A DNA stretch of 64,000 nucleotides from Gillisella terrae (lineage in GTDB: Bacteria; Pseudomonadota; Alphaproteobacteria; Rhizobiales; Rhizobiaceae). The first letter of the stretch is position 1, and every line of letters starts with the position of its first letter. Shown piece after piece: positions 50,081-59,392 of the stretch. The notes under the pieces are model-generated. The model was not told the origin of the DNA. It worked only from the letters and a program-made list of their open reading frames with translations, and ran no database searches. The DNA lies in the NCBI RefSeq assembly GCF_004801395.1, contig NZ_SSOA01000002.1:496001-560000 (forward strand), in the 5' to 3' direction. The translations under genes were made by a program, and so were the position numbers.

Positions 50081-51244
50081 TTACATCTCTGAAATTGCAG
50101 GAGAGGAAGCCTCTGGAATAGATGGTGGGCTTTGATCATCTATCACGCTTGCCGGTTCTCCATAGTACAGGTCGCTGTTAAGATACCGCCGGACAGCGAA
50201 ACGAACAAGCACACCAACGGCTGCTGCACAGGGAACTGCCACCAGTACCCCCAGAAAACCGAAGAGCACACCAAAAGCAAACAGTGCAAACATCAGCCAG
50301 ACGGGATGCAGGCCAACACTTTGCCCCACCAGCTTCGGCTGAAGCACATTGCCTTCAAGGAACTGCCCGGTGAAGAAAATCACGGCGGTGATAATCACCC
50401 ATATATAATCGGGCCAAAATTGCACCAGCGCCATGCCGATTGCCAGGATCAGCCCAACTGTTGAGCCGACATAGGGGATAAAGCTGATCATGCCGGTGAA
50501 AAAGCCGATCAACAGGCCAAAATTCAGCCCGATCAACGACAGACCCACCGCATAATAAATGCCAAGGATCAGGCAAAGCGAACCTTGGCCGCGCACAAAA
50601 CCGGCAATGGTGCGGTTCATCTCGGTGGCAATTTCCCGCACAGCCCCCACTTGATTGCGCGGAACAAGGCTGTCCAACCGCGCAATCATCCGGTCCCAAT
50701 CGAGCAGCAGATAAAAAGCAACAACCGGCGTCACCACCAAAAGCGAGAGAATGTCCAACAGCGCCTTGCCGGAATTCCACAGCTGAGACAACAGCGTGCC
50801 AATAAAGCCCGCCCCTTCGGCGAGATATTTGGAAAAATTATCCTTGATCGTCGCCATCTGGCTGCTGATCTGGCTTTCCAGCCAATTGGGAATCCATGAT
50901 GCATTGGATCTGGCAATCGCCTGCTGCAATTGCGTGACATAATCGGGCAGTTTGTTGATGAAGTCATTGAGCTGGTTGACCAGAATGGGAATGACGATCA
51001 CCAGCGCCACGGCAAAGACCACCACAAAGGAGATCAGGATCAGGCTTGTTGCCATCAAGCGTGACAGGCCAAAACGCTCCAGACGATCCGCCACAGGATC
51101 GAGAAAATAGGCCAGCGCCATGCCCGCCACAAAGGGCAGCAGGATGGAGCTGAAGGTCAGCAGAAAAATGACAACAACGGCCAGAGTTCCCAGACCAAAA
51201 AGCACCTGACGCCACAAAACAGAGCCACTGACACGTGTATTCAT
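50081..51244 (-). CDS. AI-2E (PerM) family membrane permease
   Basis: The 387-residue polytopic protein has the AI-2E signature: eight helices with a long central segment (DFINKLPDYVTQLQQAIARS...), GTLLSQLWNSGKALLDIL, and the ISFIPYVGSTVGLILAIG and QFLEGNVLQPKLVGQSVGLHPVWLMFAL motifs near the end. Members transport small molecules or ions; TqsA of E. coli exports AI-2. Substrate here is unknown. I use the ATG at 51244 (MNTRVSG), with AAGGAT upstream, rather than the frame to 51469. It is divergent from purM. Confidence 0.88.
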   Translation of the reverse strand: MNTRVSGSVLWRQVLFGLGTLAVVVIFLLTFSSILLPFVAGMALAYFLDPVADRLERFGLSRLMATSLILISFVVVFAVALVIVIPILVNQLNDFINKLPDYVTQLQQAIARSNASWIPNWLESQISSQMATIKDNFSKYLAEGAGFIGTLLSQLWNSGKALLDILSLLVVTPVVAFYLLLDWDRMIARLDSLVPRNQVGAVREIATEMNRTIAGFVRGQGSLCLILGIYYAVGLSLIGLNFGLLIGFFTGMISFIPYVGSTVGLILAIGMALVQFWPDYIWVIITAVIFFTGQFLEGNVLQPKLVGQSVGLHPVWLMFALFAFGVLFGFLGVLVAVPCAAAVGVLVRFAVRRYLNSDLYYGEPASVIDDQSPPSIPEASSPAISEM

Positions 51245-51515
51245 CGTGTTATCCTTCATCCCTGCTTCTGAGGCTGACTTCAAATGATTGATTGTGAAAA
51301 TGAGATAGGGTGGAGATCTGCCAGGGGTCAAGATGCAAGGCCTCGCAAATGTCAGCCAAATCAATTTATAGCGGGAATACGACGAAAAAGCGGGGGTTTC
51401 CTGCGCTAACGCTTGCATCGCGACCGCGCTCATGCCATGGCGGGCAAAATGAACCCCAAAAGCCCTCAATAAACGGCCCCACTTGCGTAGGCCCCAGTTC
51501 AGTGGAGAATGACGG

Positions 51516-52589
51516 ATGAGCCAGTCTGGGAAAAATGGTCTGACCTATAGCGATGCAGGCGTTGATATTGATGCTGGCAACCTGATGGTGGAGAAGATCA
51601 AGCCTGCCGTAAAGTCCACCCGCCGCCCCGGTGCCGATGGCGAAATTGGCGGCTTTGGCGGTTTGTTTGATTTGAAAGCCGCGGGCTTTAGCGATCCTAT
51701 TCTGGTGGCCGCCAATGATGGTGTTGGCACCAAGCTGAAAATCGCCATTGATGCGGGCCTGCATGACACGGTGGGCATTGACCTCGTGGCCATGTGCGTC
51801 AACGATCTGGTGGTTCAAGGTGCAGAACCTCTGCTGTTTCTGGATTACTATGCCACCGGCAAGCTGGACCCCGATCAGGGTGCTGCCATTGTTGGCGGCA
51901 TCGCCGCTGGCTGCCTTGAGGCTGGCTGCGCGCTGATTGGCGGTGAAACCGCTGAAATGCCCGGCATGTATTCTGGTGGCGATTATGATCTGGCCGGTTT
52001 TGCCGTGGGGGCTGCCGAGCGCGGCCAATTGTTGCCCGCTGGCGACATTGCCGAGGGCGATGTTATTTTGGGCTTGGCCTCGTCTGGCGTTCACTCCAAC
52101 GGCTTTTCGCTGGTGCGCAAGATTGTTGAACTGTCCGGCCTTGGCTGGGATGCGCCAGCCCCCTTTGCAGACGGCAAGACATTGGGCGCGGCTCTTTTGA
52201 CCCCGACCCGCATTTACGTGAAGCCGCTGTTAAAGGCAATCCGCGAAACCAAGGCTTTGAAGGCGCTGGCCCATATAACCGGCGGTGGTTTCCCCGAAAA
52301 TATTCCGCGCGTACTGCCCAAGCACTTGGCGGCTGAAATTGATCTCGCCTCCATCTCGGTGCCAGCCGTATTCTCCTGGCTTGCCAAGACAGGTGGTGTT
52401 GCTCAAAACGAAATGCTGCGCACCTTTAACTGTGGCGTTGGCATGATTGTGGTGGTTTCTGCCGAAAACGCTGATAAGGTCACAACCGTGCTTGAGGCTG
52501 AAGGCGAAAAAGTTGCGCGTCTGGGCCGCATGATTGCCCGCAGCGAGGGTGCACCGGGCACGGTTTACAAGGGAACGCTCGGTCTATGA
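51516..52589 (+). CDS. purM: Phosphoribosylformylglycinamidine cyclo-ligase
   Basis: PurM closes the imidazole ring to AIR in purine synthesis using ATP. The 357 residues show [13 protein letters not shown], then [48 protein letters not shown] and [13 protein letters not shown], all family signatures. It overlaps purN as ATGA. Confidence 0.97.
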   Translation: MSQSGKNGLTYSDAGVDIDAGNLMVEKIKPAVKSTRRPGADGEIGGFGGLFDLKAAGFSDPILVAANDGVGTKLKIAIDAGLHDTVGIDLVAMCVNDLVVQGAEPLLFLDYYATGKLDPDQGAAIVGGIAAGCLEAGCALIGGETAEMPGMYSGGDYDLAGFAVGAAERGQLLPAGDIAEGDVILGLASSGVHSNGFSLVRKIVELSGLGWDAPAPFADGKTLGAALLTPTRIYVKPLLKAIRETKALKALAHITGGGFPENIPRVLPKHLAAEIDLASISVPAVFSWLAKTGGVAQNEMLRTFNCGVGMIVVVSAENADKVTTVLEAEGEKVARLGRMIARSEGAPGTVYKGTLGL

Positions 52590-53242
52590 GCCAGCCTCGC
52601 AAGCGCGTTGCCGTTTTGATTTCTGGCGGTGGCTCCAACATGGTGGCCCTTGCCAAAGCCTGTGAGGCGGCTGATTTTCCGGCCGAAATCGTGGCGGTGT
52701 TTTCTGATAAGCCTGACGCGGCTGGATTGCAGAAAGCCCAGGCCATGGGCATTGCAACGGCTGCTTTTGCCCGCAAGGATTATGCCAGCAAGGATGCGCA
52801 TGAGGCTGCGATTTTAGCAGCGCTTGATGCCGTGAAGCCTGATCTTGTGTGTCTCGCGGGTTATATGCGGCTGCTGTCGGGCGATTTTATTCGCCCCTAT
52901 CAGGGTCGTATTCTCAATATTCATCCGTCGCTTTTGCCGCTGTTTCCCGGTCTTCACACCCACCAGCGGGCGCTGGATGCGGGTATGAAGATTGCTGGAT
53001 GCACCGTGCATTTTGTCACGGAAGGCATGGATGAAGGCCCGGTGATTGCGCAGGCCGTGGTGCCGATTTTGCCCTTTGATAGCGCCGATGATCTTGCCGC
53101 CCGCACACTCACAGTCGAGCACCGCACCTATCCGCTGGCGCTCAAGCTGGTGGCTGAAGGACAGGTGGCGATGGGAGCCGATGGGCGCGTTAAACAAACC
53201 GGCTCAGCCACCGATGCCAATGATAGATTGATCAGCGCGTAA
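52586..53242 (+). CDS. purN: Phosphoribosylglycinamide formyltransferase
   Basis: PurN formylates GAR with 10-formyl-THF. The 218 residues contain [14 protein letters not shown], the catalytic [19 protein letters not shown] segment with the Asn and His, and the [18 protein letters not shown] loop with the Asp. It overlaps purM by four bases, so the two are coupled. Its 3' end overlaps the convergent TauE/SafE gene by 11 bases. Confidence 0.96.
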   Translation: MSQPRKRVAVLISGGGSNMVALAKACEAADFPAEIVAVFSDKPDAAGLQKAQAMGIATAAFARKDYASKDAHEAAILAALDAVKPDLVCLAGYMRLLSGDFIRPYQGRILNIHPSLLPLFPGLHTHQRALDAGMKIAGCTVHFVTEGMDEGPVIAQAVVPILPFDSADDLAARTLTVEHRTYPLALKLVAEGQVAMGADGRVKQTGSATDANDRLISA

Positions 53243-54011
53243 GAAGTACGCCCAAACTGCGGTAGATCACATAGGCGGCAACCACAAAAATCATGACTGC
53301 GAAAATGCGGTTCAGCGTGTTTTTGTGAGCCGCCAAGCGTGTCGAGACCAAGGTTCCGACAATGCCGCCCAGCACACCGCCCGTAATAAACTCAGCCGCC
53401 AGCGTCCAATCCACCAGACCGGAGAGCGAATAATTGATCGCGGTTGCTAAGCCAAAGGCGGCCACGGCCAAAAGCGATGTACCCACCGCATTGATCATCG
53501 GCATGCCGGTTGCCAAGATCAGCCCCGGCACAATCAAAAATCCGCCGCCAATGCCAAAAAAGCCCGATGCAGCACCAGCCAAAAGCGCGACAACGGCGGT
53601 CTTAACACACATTTTCAGATCAACTGGCAGAGGGCCATTGGCTTGCACCGCGCGCGGACGCAGCATCAAAACCCCGACCACCACCATCAACAGACCAAAC
53701 AGCAAGACCAGCTTGGAACCATCCATGGCTTTGCCCAGCGATGAACCCGCCAGCGCCCCCAGAACACCAAGGCCCGCGAACACGATTCCGCAGCGCCAGC
53801 GCACATTGCCCTTATAGGCATGATTGGCAAAGTTGATGATAGCATTGGCAGACACCGCCAATGCGCCGGTGCCAATGGCAATATGCGGCTGCGCCACGCC
53901 AACCACATAGAGCAGCAGGGGTGTGGCCAAAATAGAGCCGCCGCCGCCAAGCAAGCCCAGCGTAAAGCCCACCAGACTGCCAGAGCCAAGGGCTGAGATC
54001 AGCGTATTCAT
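53232..54011 (-). CDS. TauE/SafE-family sulfite/sulfur-compound exporter
   Basis: The 259-residue membrane protein has about eight helices and two TSUP repeats: VGFTLGLLGGGGSILATPLLLYV with the paired copy GAASGFFGIGGGFLIVPGLILA. TSUP members move sulfite, sulfoacetate or taurine-derived sulfur compounds. It is the last gene of the blh-bigR-YeeE-YeeE-TauE run; the start ATG shares one base with the previous stop, so all are probably one transcript. A sulfite efflux role after persulfide oxidation is inferred from context. Confidence 0.9.
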   Translation of the reverse strand: MNTLISALGSGSLVGFTLGLLGGGGSILATPLLLYVVGVAQPHIAIGTGALAVSANAIINFANHAYKGNVRWRCGIVFAGLGVLGALAGSSLGKAMDGSKLVLLFGLLMVVVGVLMLRPRAVQANGPLPVDLKMCVKTAVVALLAGAASGFFGIGGGFLIVPGLILATGMPMINAVGTSLLAVAAFGLATAINYSLSGLVDWTLAAEFITGGVLGGIVGTLVSTRLAAHKNTLNRIFAVMIFVVAAYVIYRSLGVLLTR

Positions 54012-54442
54012 CAGACTTTTCCCGCTTTAAGCCGGTCATGCACCAGCATACCCACCACCATGGCCACAATGAACAGCAACACCGTGCCGTAGCCCATGGG
54101 CGCGGCTGCAATGGCCGGGCCAGGACAGAAGCCGCCAAGCCCCCAGCCAATGCCGAAAATGGCAGAGCCAAGCACCAACGGCGTATCAATCCGGGTTTTG
54201 GTTGGCATGTTGAAGTCTTCCGCCAGCACCGGCTTTGCCATTTTCCGCACCCCGACCATTCCGGCAAAGGCAACCACCACGGCACCACCGAGCACAAACA
54301 TCAAGCTTGGGTCCCAAGCGCCAAACACATCCAGAAAGCCCTGCACACGGGCGGGGTCCAACATGCCGGAGAGCGACAGGCCAAGCCCGAAGAGTGCGCC
54401 GCAGCCGAGCGCTGCCAAAACCTGTGACACTATCGTTTTCAT
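54011..54442 (-). CDS. YeeE/YedE (DUF6691-like) membrane protein
   Basis: The 143-residue protein is the second half-size YeeE/YedE unit, with LSLSGMLDPARVQGFLDVFG and the GIGWGLGGFCPGPAIAA motif, whose Cys is thought to carry thiosulfate or sulfide in the YeeE family. Two half-size subunits side by side are common in bacteria with a BigR operon. It overlaps the upstream unit as ATGA. The open frame to 54889 is not the real start. Confidence 0.88.
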   Translation of the reverse strand: MKTIVSQVLAALGCGALFGLGLSLSGMLDPARVQGFLDVFGAWDPSLMFVLGGAVVVAFAGMVGVRKMAKPVLAEDFNMPTKTRIDTPLVLGSAIFGIGWGLGGFCPGPAIAAAPMGYGTVLLFIVAMVVGMLVHDRLKAGKV

Positions 54443-54846
54443 AGGCTGCCTCTTAACAGTGTGACGGTGATGATACCGGTGGTGAGAAAGGTGATGACCG
54501 CAACAAAAGAGCGGGGCGACAGCCGGGCAAGACCCATGACACCGTGACCGCTGGTGCAGCCAGAGCCCATGCGAGAGCCAAACCCCACCAAAAGCCCGGC
54601 AAGCATAGCGATGGGCAGCGTGGCGGTGATGGTAACGGCGGGCCAATGGCCAAAGATTGCGAGATAAAGGAATGTTCCCAGCACCAAGCCAAGGGCAAAG
54701 GCACCGTTGATCCAGGGTGCACGCCCTGCGGCCAACTGCCCCACAATGCCGCTGATACCGGCAATGCGGCCTGTGAGAACGAGAAACAGAATGCAGGACA
54801 GGCCGATCAGCATGCCGCCAACGAGTGATGGAAGATAGTGCATCAT
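54439..54846 (-). CDS. YeeE/YedE membrane protein, first half-size unit
   Basis: The 135-residue protein holds ISGIVGQLA and GSRMGSGCTSGHGVMGLARLSPRS, where the GCTSGHG motif contains the family Cys. It pairs with the following gene to make the full YeeE/YedE transporter. The ATG at 54846 overlaps the bigR stop as ATGA (an ATG one codon later is also in frame). Confidence 0.88.
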   Translation of the reverse strand: MMHYLPSLVGGMLIGLSCILFLVLTGRIAGISGIVGQLAAGRAPWINGAFALGLVLGTFLYLAIFGHWPAVTITATLPIAMLAGLLVGFGSRMGSGCTSGHGVMGLARLSPRSFVAVITFLTTGIITVTLLRGSL

Positions 54847-55184
54847 GATGGCATATCCTGCGCGCAAAAAATGGTGAAAAGGGCCGCAATCAAGTGCTTG
54901 GTTTTGGCCTCGGTCAGGGCGTAGAAAATCTGCTTGCCCTCGCGCCGGGTTTGCACAATGCCAGCGTCGCGCAGCACGGTGAGCTGCTGTGATAGATTGG
55001 GCTGGTGAATATCCAGCCTTTCTTCAAGCTCGCCGACCGAATATTCGCGCTCCACCAGGGTACACACCAGCATCAGCCGCATGGGATGGGCCAGAACCTT
55101 CAGATGCCCGGCCACCTCGGTGGCGCGGACTTCCATGGCCTCGGGCGTCATGCTGGATTTCATCTGCTCAAAGGCATCTACCAT
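54843..55184 (-). CDS. bigR: BigR-type ArsR-family sulfide/persulfide-sensing repressor
   Basis: The 113-residue winged helix has GHLKVLAHPMRLMLVCTLVER, then SVGELEERLDIHQPNLSQQL as the HTH and the wing RREGKQIFYAL. Two cysteines, in LMLVC and IFCAQD, are placed as in BigR/SqrR, in which a disulfide or polysulfide link between them releases DNA. In Xylella and Agrobacterium BigR represses the blh operon. Its start overlaps the blh stop by seven bases. The neighbourhood and the two cysteines make the assignment strong. Confidence 0.9.
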   Translation of the reverse strand: MVDAFEQMKSSMTPEAMEVRATEVAGHLKVLAHPMRLMLVCTLVEREYSVGELEERLDIHQPNLSQQLTVLRDAGIVQTRREGKQIFYALTEAKTKHLIAALFTIFCAQDMPS

Positions 55185-56464
55185 GCTGCGCCCTCCAGTG
55201 CGTTCAACGGGATTTTGAGATAGCGGCGGCCATTGGCTTCCGGCTCTGGCAGACGCCCTCCCCGGATATTGACCTGAAGCGCATGAAGGATAAGCTTTGG
55301 CATTGGCAAAGTCCGATCACGTGCTTCACGCACAGACACAAAGCTTTGTTCTGTCATGCCAGCAATATGGGCATTGGCCGATTTTTGTTCAGCAACCGTG
55401 CTTTCCCAGCGCGGCGCGCGGCCACCGGGCTGATAATCATGGCCGGTGAAAATGCGGGTGTCATCGGGCAAAGCCATCAACGCTTCGATCGACTTCCACA
55501 AGATGCGGGCGCTGCCGCCGGGAAAATCCGCTCTTGCCGAACCGCTATCGGGCATGAAAATTGTGTCATGCACAAACGCGGCATCGCCAATCACGTAAGT
55601 GATGGAAGCCAATGTGTGGCCGGGAGAGAACATCACCTTGGCATCAATGGAGCCCAGTTTGAAGGTATCACCCGGTTTGAACAGACGGTTCCACTGCGAA
55701 CCATCGGCTTGAAGCTCAGGCCAATTATACAACCCTTTCCAAAGGGTCTGCACATCCACCACATGATCGCCAATGGCGGTCGGTGCCCCGGTTTTGCCGT
55801 GCAGATAATGGGCGGCGGAAAAATGATCGGCATGGGGATGGGTGTCGAGAATCCACTCAATGGTCAGATTTTTTGCGGCAACATAGGCAAGGATGCGATC
55901 CGCATTTTCGGTTGAGGTCTGGCCGGATTTTTCATCATAGTCCAGCACGGCATCGATAATCGCGCATTTGCCGGTATCGGGATCAGACACGACATATTGC
56001 ACGCTCCATGTGCGCGGATCGAAAAAGCCCTTCACCTGCGGCCTTTGGGCGGCGCGCTTTTGCAGCCAGGCAACAGCGGCGGAGAGATCAGCGCCGTGCT
56101 GCTCGCCAAACGCCAGAACCTCACCGACCTGCATATTGCCCTCAAGCACTTCACCCAGAACATGAAGCGTCAAGGCGCGCGTGCCGGTGCGGCAATGGGC
56201 AAAGACTGGCTCAGGGCCGGATGTCGCGGTGCGGAACGCCTCAACATCGGCCTCGGTGATGCTGCTCATGGTCACCGGAATGAAATGATAGGCCAAACCG
56301 GCATCACTTGCCGCATTGCGCTCGGCATGATTGCCGGGTGCGCCCTCTTCTCCATCCGGGCGCAGATTGATCAACGCCTTGAAGCCCAAGGATGGAAGCT
56401 TTGAAATGTCATCGACACTTGGTTGACTGGAAATCGTCAAACGTTCCGTGATGCTGTTGGACAT
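55178..56464 (-). CDS. blh: Blh: DUF442 sulfurtransferase fused to persulfide-dioxygenase-like MBL
   Basis: The 428-residue fusion has an N-terminal rhodanese/DUF442 domain (about residues 1-110) with the active loop AHCRTGTRA, and an ETHE1-type metallo-beta-lactamase domain with THPHADHF, GHTLASITY, GSARADFPGG and GHDYQPGGR. The second part oxidises persulfides (glutathione persulfide to sulfite), the first moves sulfur. It heads the operon. The ATG at 56464 (MSNSITERL) follows AGGAATGCGACC. Function in sulfide detoxification is known for close homologues; here it is inferred. Confidence 0.92.
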   Translation of the reverse strand: MSNSITERLTISSQPSVDDISKLPSLGFKALINLRPDGEEGAPGNHAERNAASDAGLAYHFIPVTMSSITEADVEAFRTATSGPEPVFAHCRTGTRALTLHVLGEVLEGNMQVGEVLAFGEQHGADLSAAVAWLQKRAAQRPQVKGFFDPRTWSVQYVVSDPDTGKCAIIDAVLDYDEKSGQTSTENADRILAYVAAKNLTIEWILDTHPHADHFSAAHYLHGKTGAPTAIGDHVVDVQTLWKGLYNWPELQADGSQWNRLFKPGDTFKLGSIDAKVMFSPGHTLASITYVIGDAAFVHDTIFMPDSGSARADFPGGSARILWKSIEALMALPDDTRIFTGHDYQPGGRAPRWESTVAEQKSANAHIAGMTEQSFVSVREARDRTLPMPKLILHALQVNIRGGRLPEPEANGRRYLKIPLNALEGAAW

Positions 56465-56482
56465 GGTCGCATTCCTCATAAG

Positions 56483-56511
56483 CAATATACATTCTTATAT
56501 ATCGTATATTG
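56483..56511. promoter_or_regulatory. Candidate BigR operator
   Basis: An 8-bp perfect inverted repeat, CAATATAC and GTATATTG, spaced by 13 AT-rich bases, lies 19-47 bp upstream of the blh start codon. The AT-rich palindrome agrees with the kind of site ArsR/BigR repressors bind. It overlaps the likely promoter. Confidence 0.6.
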
Positions 56512-56618
56512 TTTATGTTTTCAAGCGCGCAAATCCTCTGCGTCGCAATGTCGCGACGCAAAGCAAATTCAGAGGATCGTGCGTGGAGAAGAGCGTGCAG
56601 CTTATCGGCTACGTAAAA

Positions 56619-57209
56619 TCAGTCAGCCATGCCGTTCAGTGCGGCCCATTGCAGCAGCATAATGGTTTTGGCATCAACGATTTCACCCGTTGCAATCATC
56701 GCCAAGGCAGAGCCAAGCGGCAATTCCAGCACTTCCAGATCTTCGTGCTCGTCTTCCAACCCGCCACCGTCAGCCAGTTTTTGCGCATCGCTGATCTCGG
56801 CAACGAAAAAGTGGATCTTTTCGCTCACAGCCCCTGGCGACATATAGGCGGCAAACAAAAAGCGTGGCGATGTGATGGTGTAGCCGGTTTCTTCCAGCAC
56901 TTCGCGGCAGGCCGTATCTTCTGCCTCGCCACTGTCAATCAGGCCCGCAGGCGCTTCCAGCAAAAACGGTGCATCACCCATGAGATGGGCCGGTGCACGA
57001 AACTGGCGCACCAGCACCGTGGTTTTCTTTTGTCGATCATAAAGCAAAACCGCAACCGCAGGCTTACGCTCCAGCACTTCGCGCTTGAACGTGGAACGCT
57101 TGCCACTGCTATCGGTATAGTCATATTCCAGCCCATGCAGATGGCTCCAGCCTTTCCACAGCGGCTTGTCCTCAATCAGCTTCACAACCGTTTTGTCAAA
57201 CTTGCTCAT
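56619..57209 (-). CDS. Nudix hydrolase (NudK/ADP-ribose pyrophosphatase type)
   Basis: The 196-residue Nudix protein has APAGLIDSGEAEDTACREVLEETGYT as the Nudix box and a YDYTDSSGKRSTFKREVLERK start, with AAYMSPGAVSEKIHFF after the box. This arrangement resembles GDP-mannose/ADP-ribose pyrophosphatases (NudK/YffH group). It overlaps the upstream molybdopterin gene by four bases (ATGA), so both are in one transcript. Specificity is unknown. Confidence 0.88.
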   Translation of the reverse strand: MSKFDKTVVKLIEDKPLWKGWSHLHGLEYDYTDSSGKRSTFKREVLERKPAVAVLLYDRQKKTTVLVRQFRAPAHLMGDAPFLLEAPAGLIDSGEAEDTACREVLEETGYTITSPRFLFAAYMSPGAVSEKIHFFVAEISDAQKLADGGGLEDEHEDLEVLELPLGSALAMIATGEIVDAKTIMLLQWAALNGMAD

Positions 57210-59326
57210 ATTGTGGCTTTCCTCAGCCAGACTTTATTATCGTGGAAGGCAGCACCACCATGGGGGGCTGGCGCATCGGCACCGGTCAGCACGTTAATGC
57301 CCTCGCCATCCAGATGGGCCTTGTTGGGCCACAGCCCTTCTGCCACCAGCACACCGGGCTTGACGGCATCGGTCACCCGCGCATGAATGCGCAAACGCCC
57401 GCGCCCATTGCCGATCTGCACCACATCGCCCTGCGCAATCATCAAGCGCTCGGCATCGGCCGGATTGATCATCACCTCAGGCCGACCTTCCTTATCGCGA
57501 GAGGTTTTGGTCTCGGCAAAGGTTGAGTTGAGGAAATTGCGGGCTGGTGATGTTGCCAAACGGAACGGATGCTCCGCATCCGCCACTTCAATCACATCAA
57601 CCTGATCGGGAAACACCGGCAATTGCGCCACCGGACCAAAAGAGCCCAGCACGGCTGGCGGCTTGTTGGGCGCAGGCGTGCCGGTCCAATCGGGCTTGAA
57701 GCGGAATTTGCCATCGGGATGGGCAAAGCCATTGAGATAATGGGCCTCTTCAAACGGCGGCTGGCAATCGAGCCATTTCTCCGTTTCAAAAAAGGCAAAA
57801 TCCGGCTTGCCGCTGGCCGCCATCATCCGATCAATATGCTCGCGCTCACTCAGGCCAAAGCCCGGATAATCGGCAACGCCCAGCCGCTTGGCCAGTTCTT
57901 CAATGACAAACAGGTTGGTGCGCACGGTTTCTGGTGGCTCCACCAGCTTTGGCCCCAGCAGAATATGGCTCTGGCCGCCGCCGCGATAAATATCATCATG
58001 CTCAACAAACATGGTGGCGGGCAGCACAACATCCGCAAGCTCTGCCGTCTCGGTCATGAAATGCTCATGCACCGCCACAAACAGATCATCGCGCAAAAAG
58101 CCCTGTTTCACCAGCCGCTGCTCTGGTGCCACATTGACCGGATTGGTGTTTTGAATGAGCATGGCCGTCACCGGACCACGGTGGCGCAGTGCTTCCGCAT
58201 CGCCCGTCAACACCCGACCAATTTGTGATTGGTCCAGCATGCGAATATCGGGATCAGCGTAAGCCGTACCCATCAATTCGCTTTTGTTGAACTTGAAAAT
58301 ATCGCTGTTGGAGTGAAAAGCGCCGCCGCCCTCATATTGCCATGACCCCAGCACCGTTGCCAGTGACAGCGCCGCATGCATGGAGACCGCGCCGTTGCGG
58401 CTGCGGGTAAAACCATAACCAAGGCGGAAGTAGCTCTTCTTTGTCTCGCCCACCAGCTTGGCAAAGGCCTCGATCTCATCCACCGACAGGCCGGTGATGG
58501 AGGCTGCCCATTCCGGCGTCTTATTCTTCAGATGCGCTTCCAGCCCGGCCGGATCATCGGCAAATTTTGCCATATAGGCGCGGTCCGCCGTGCCATCGCG
58601 AAAGGCGATATGCATGGCAGCGCAGGCCAAGGCGGCATCGGTACCGGGGCGCAAAATCAGCGCCATATCGGCCTGTTTCATCGTCGGGTTATCGTAGACG
58701 TCGATCACCACGATTTTTGCACCGCGGTTCTTCTTGGCCGCCACCGCATGGGTCATGACATTGACCTGCGTTGCCACCGCATTGGTGCCCCAGATCACCA
58801 CGCAATCGGACAGGGCCATTTCGCGTGGGTCTGGACCGCGCAAGGTGCCGGTGCCCATGACATAGCCAGTCCAGGCCAGATTGGTGCAGATGGAGCCAAA
58901 GAAGCCGGAATATTTTTTGGCGTGGCGCAGACGCTCAATCGAATCACGCTGCACCTGCCCCATGGTGCCCGCGTAAAAATAGGGCCAGATTGCCTCGCTG
59001 CCGTGGGCCTGCTCGGCCTTGATGAAAGCGTTGGCGATCTCATCAAGAGCGTCGTCCCAAGCAATTTCCTGCCACTGCCCTGCCCCTTTTGCGCCTGCGC
59101 GCCGCTTGGGCGTCAAAAGGCGATCCGGGTGGTAAAGCCGCTCGCTATAGCGGGCAACCTTGGCACAGATGACGCCAGCTGTGTAGCTATTGTCTTTTGC
59201 GCCGCGCACCCGGCCAATTCGACCATCCTCGGTCAAATCAACCTCAAGTGCGCATGTGGATGGACAGTCATGCGGACAAGCCGTATGACCAAGGCTACGT
59301 TTTTGGATGGGGCTCGCTATGTTCAT
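57206..59326 (-). CDS. Molybdopterin-dependent oxidoreductase
   Basis: The 706-residue enzyme of the DMSO-reductase superfamily has an N-terminal [4Fe-4S] cluster motif (CPHDCPSTC...with a fourth Cys in VICAK) and the Mo-bis-MGD binding parts: VVIWGTNAVATQVN, the QNTNPVNVAPEQ, MTETAELADVVLPATMFVEHDD and C-terminal NPADAERLMIAQGDVV. No signal peptide is visible, so it is cytosolic. The substrate is unknown; formate or nitrate-type activities are typical of relatives. The ATG at 59326 (MNIASPIQK) is chosen over an earlier one. The Nudix gene follows. Confidence 0.9.
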   Translation of the reverse strand: MNIASPIQKRSLGHTACPHDCPSTCALEVDLTEDGRIGRVRGAKDNSYTAGVICAKVARYSERLYHPDRLLTPKRRAGAKGAGQWQEIAWDDALDEIANAFIKAEQAHGSEAIWPYFYAGTMGQVQRDSIERLRHAKKYSGFFGSICTNLAWTGYVMGTGTLRGPDPREMALSDCVVIWGTNAVATQVNVMTHAVAAKKNRGAKIVVIDVYDNPTMKQADMALILRPGTDAALACAAMHIAFRDGTADRAYMAKFADDPAGLEAHLKNKTPEWAASITGLSVDEIEAFAKLVGETKKSYFRLGYGFTRSRNGAVSMHAALSLATVLGSWQYEGGGAFHSNSDIFKFNKSELMGTAYADPDIRMLDQSQIGRVLTGDAEALRHRGPVTAMLIQNTNPVNVAPEQRLVKQGFLRDDLFVAVHEHFMTETAELADVVLPATMFVEHDDIYRGGGQSHILLGPKLVEPPETVRTNLFVIEELAKRLGVADYPGFGLSEREHIDRMMAASGKPDFAFFETEKWLDCQPPFEEAHYLNGFAHPDGKFRFKPDWTGTPAPNKPPAVLGSFGPVAQLPVFPDQVDVIEVADAEHPFRLATSPARNFLNSTFAETKTSRDKEGRPEVMINPADAERLMIAQGDVVQIGNGRGRLRIHARVTDAVKPGVLVAEGLWPNKAHLDGEGINVLTGADAPAPHGGAAFHDNKVWLRKATI

Positions 59327-59392
59327 GCTGCTGTTATAGGCCAAGGATGAAACCTCCAAAAGGCCCATCAAAAGAAATCATCGGAATCATCA

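Noticed and set aside
54011-54889. Possible frameshifted full-length YeeE/YedE gene
   Set aside because: The two half-size units overlap by ATGA, each has its own start and Cys motif, and two-subunit YeeE forms are normal next to BigR. Not a broken gene.
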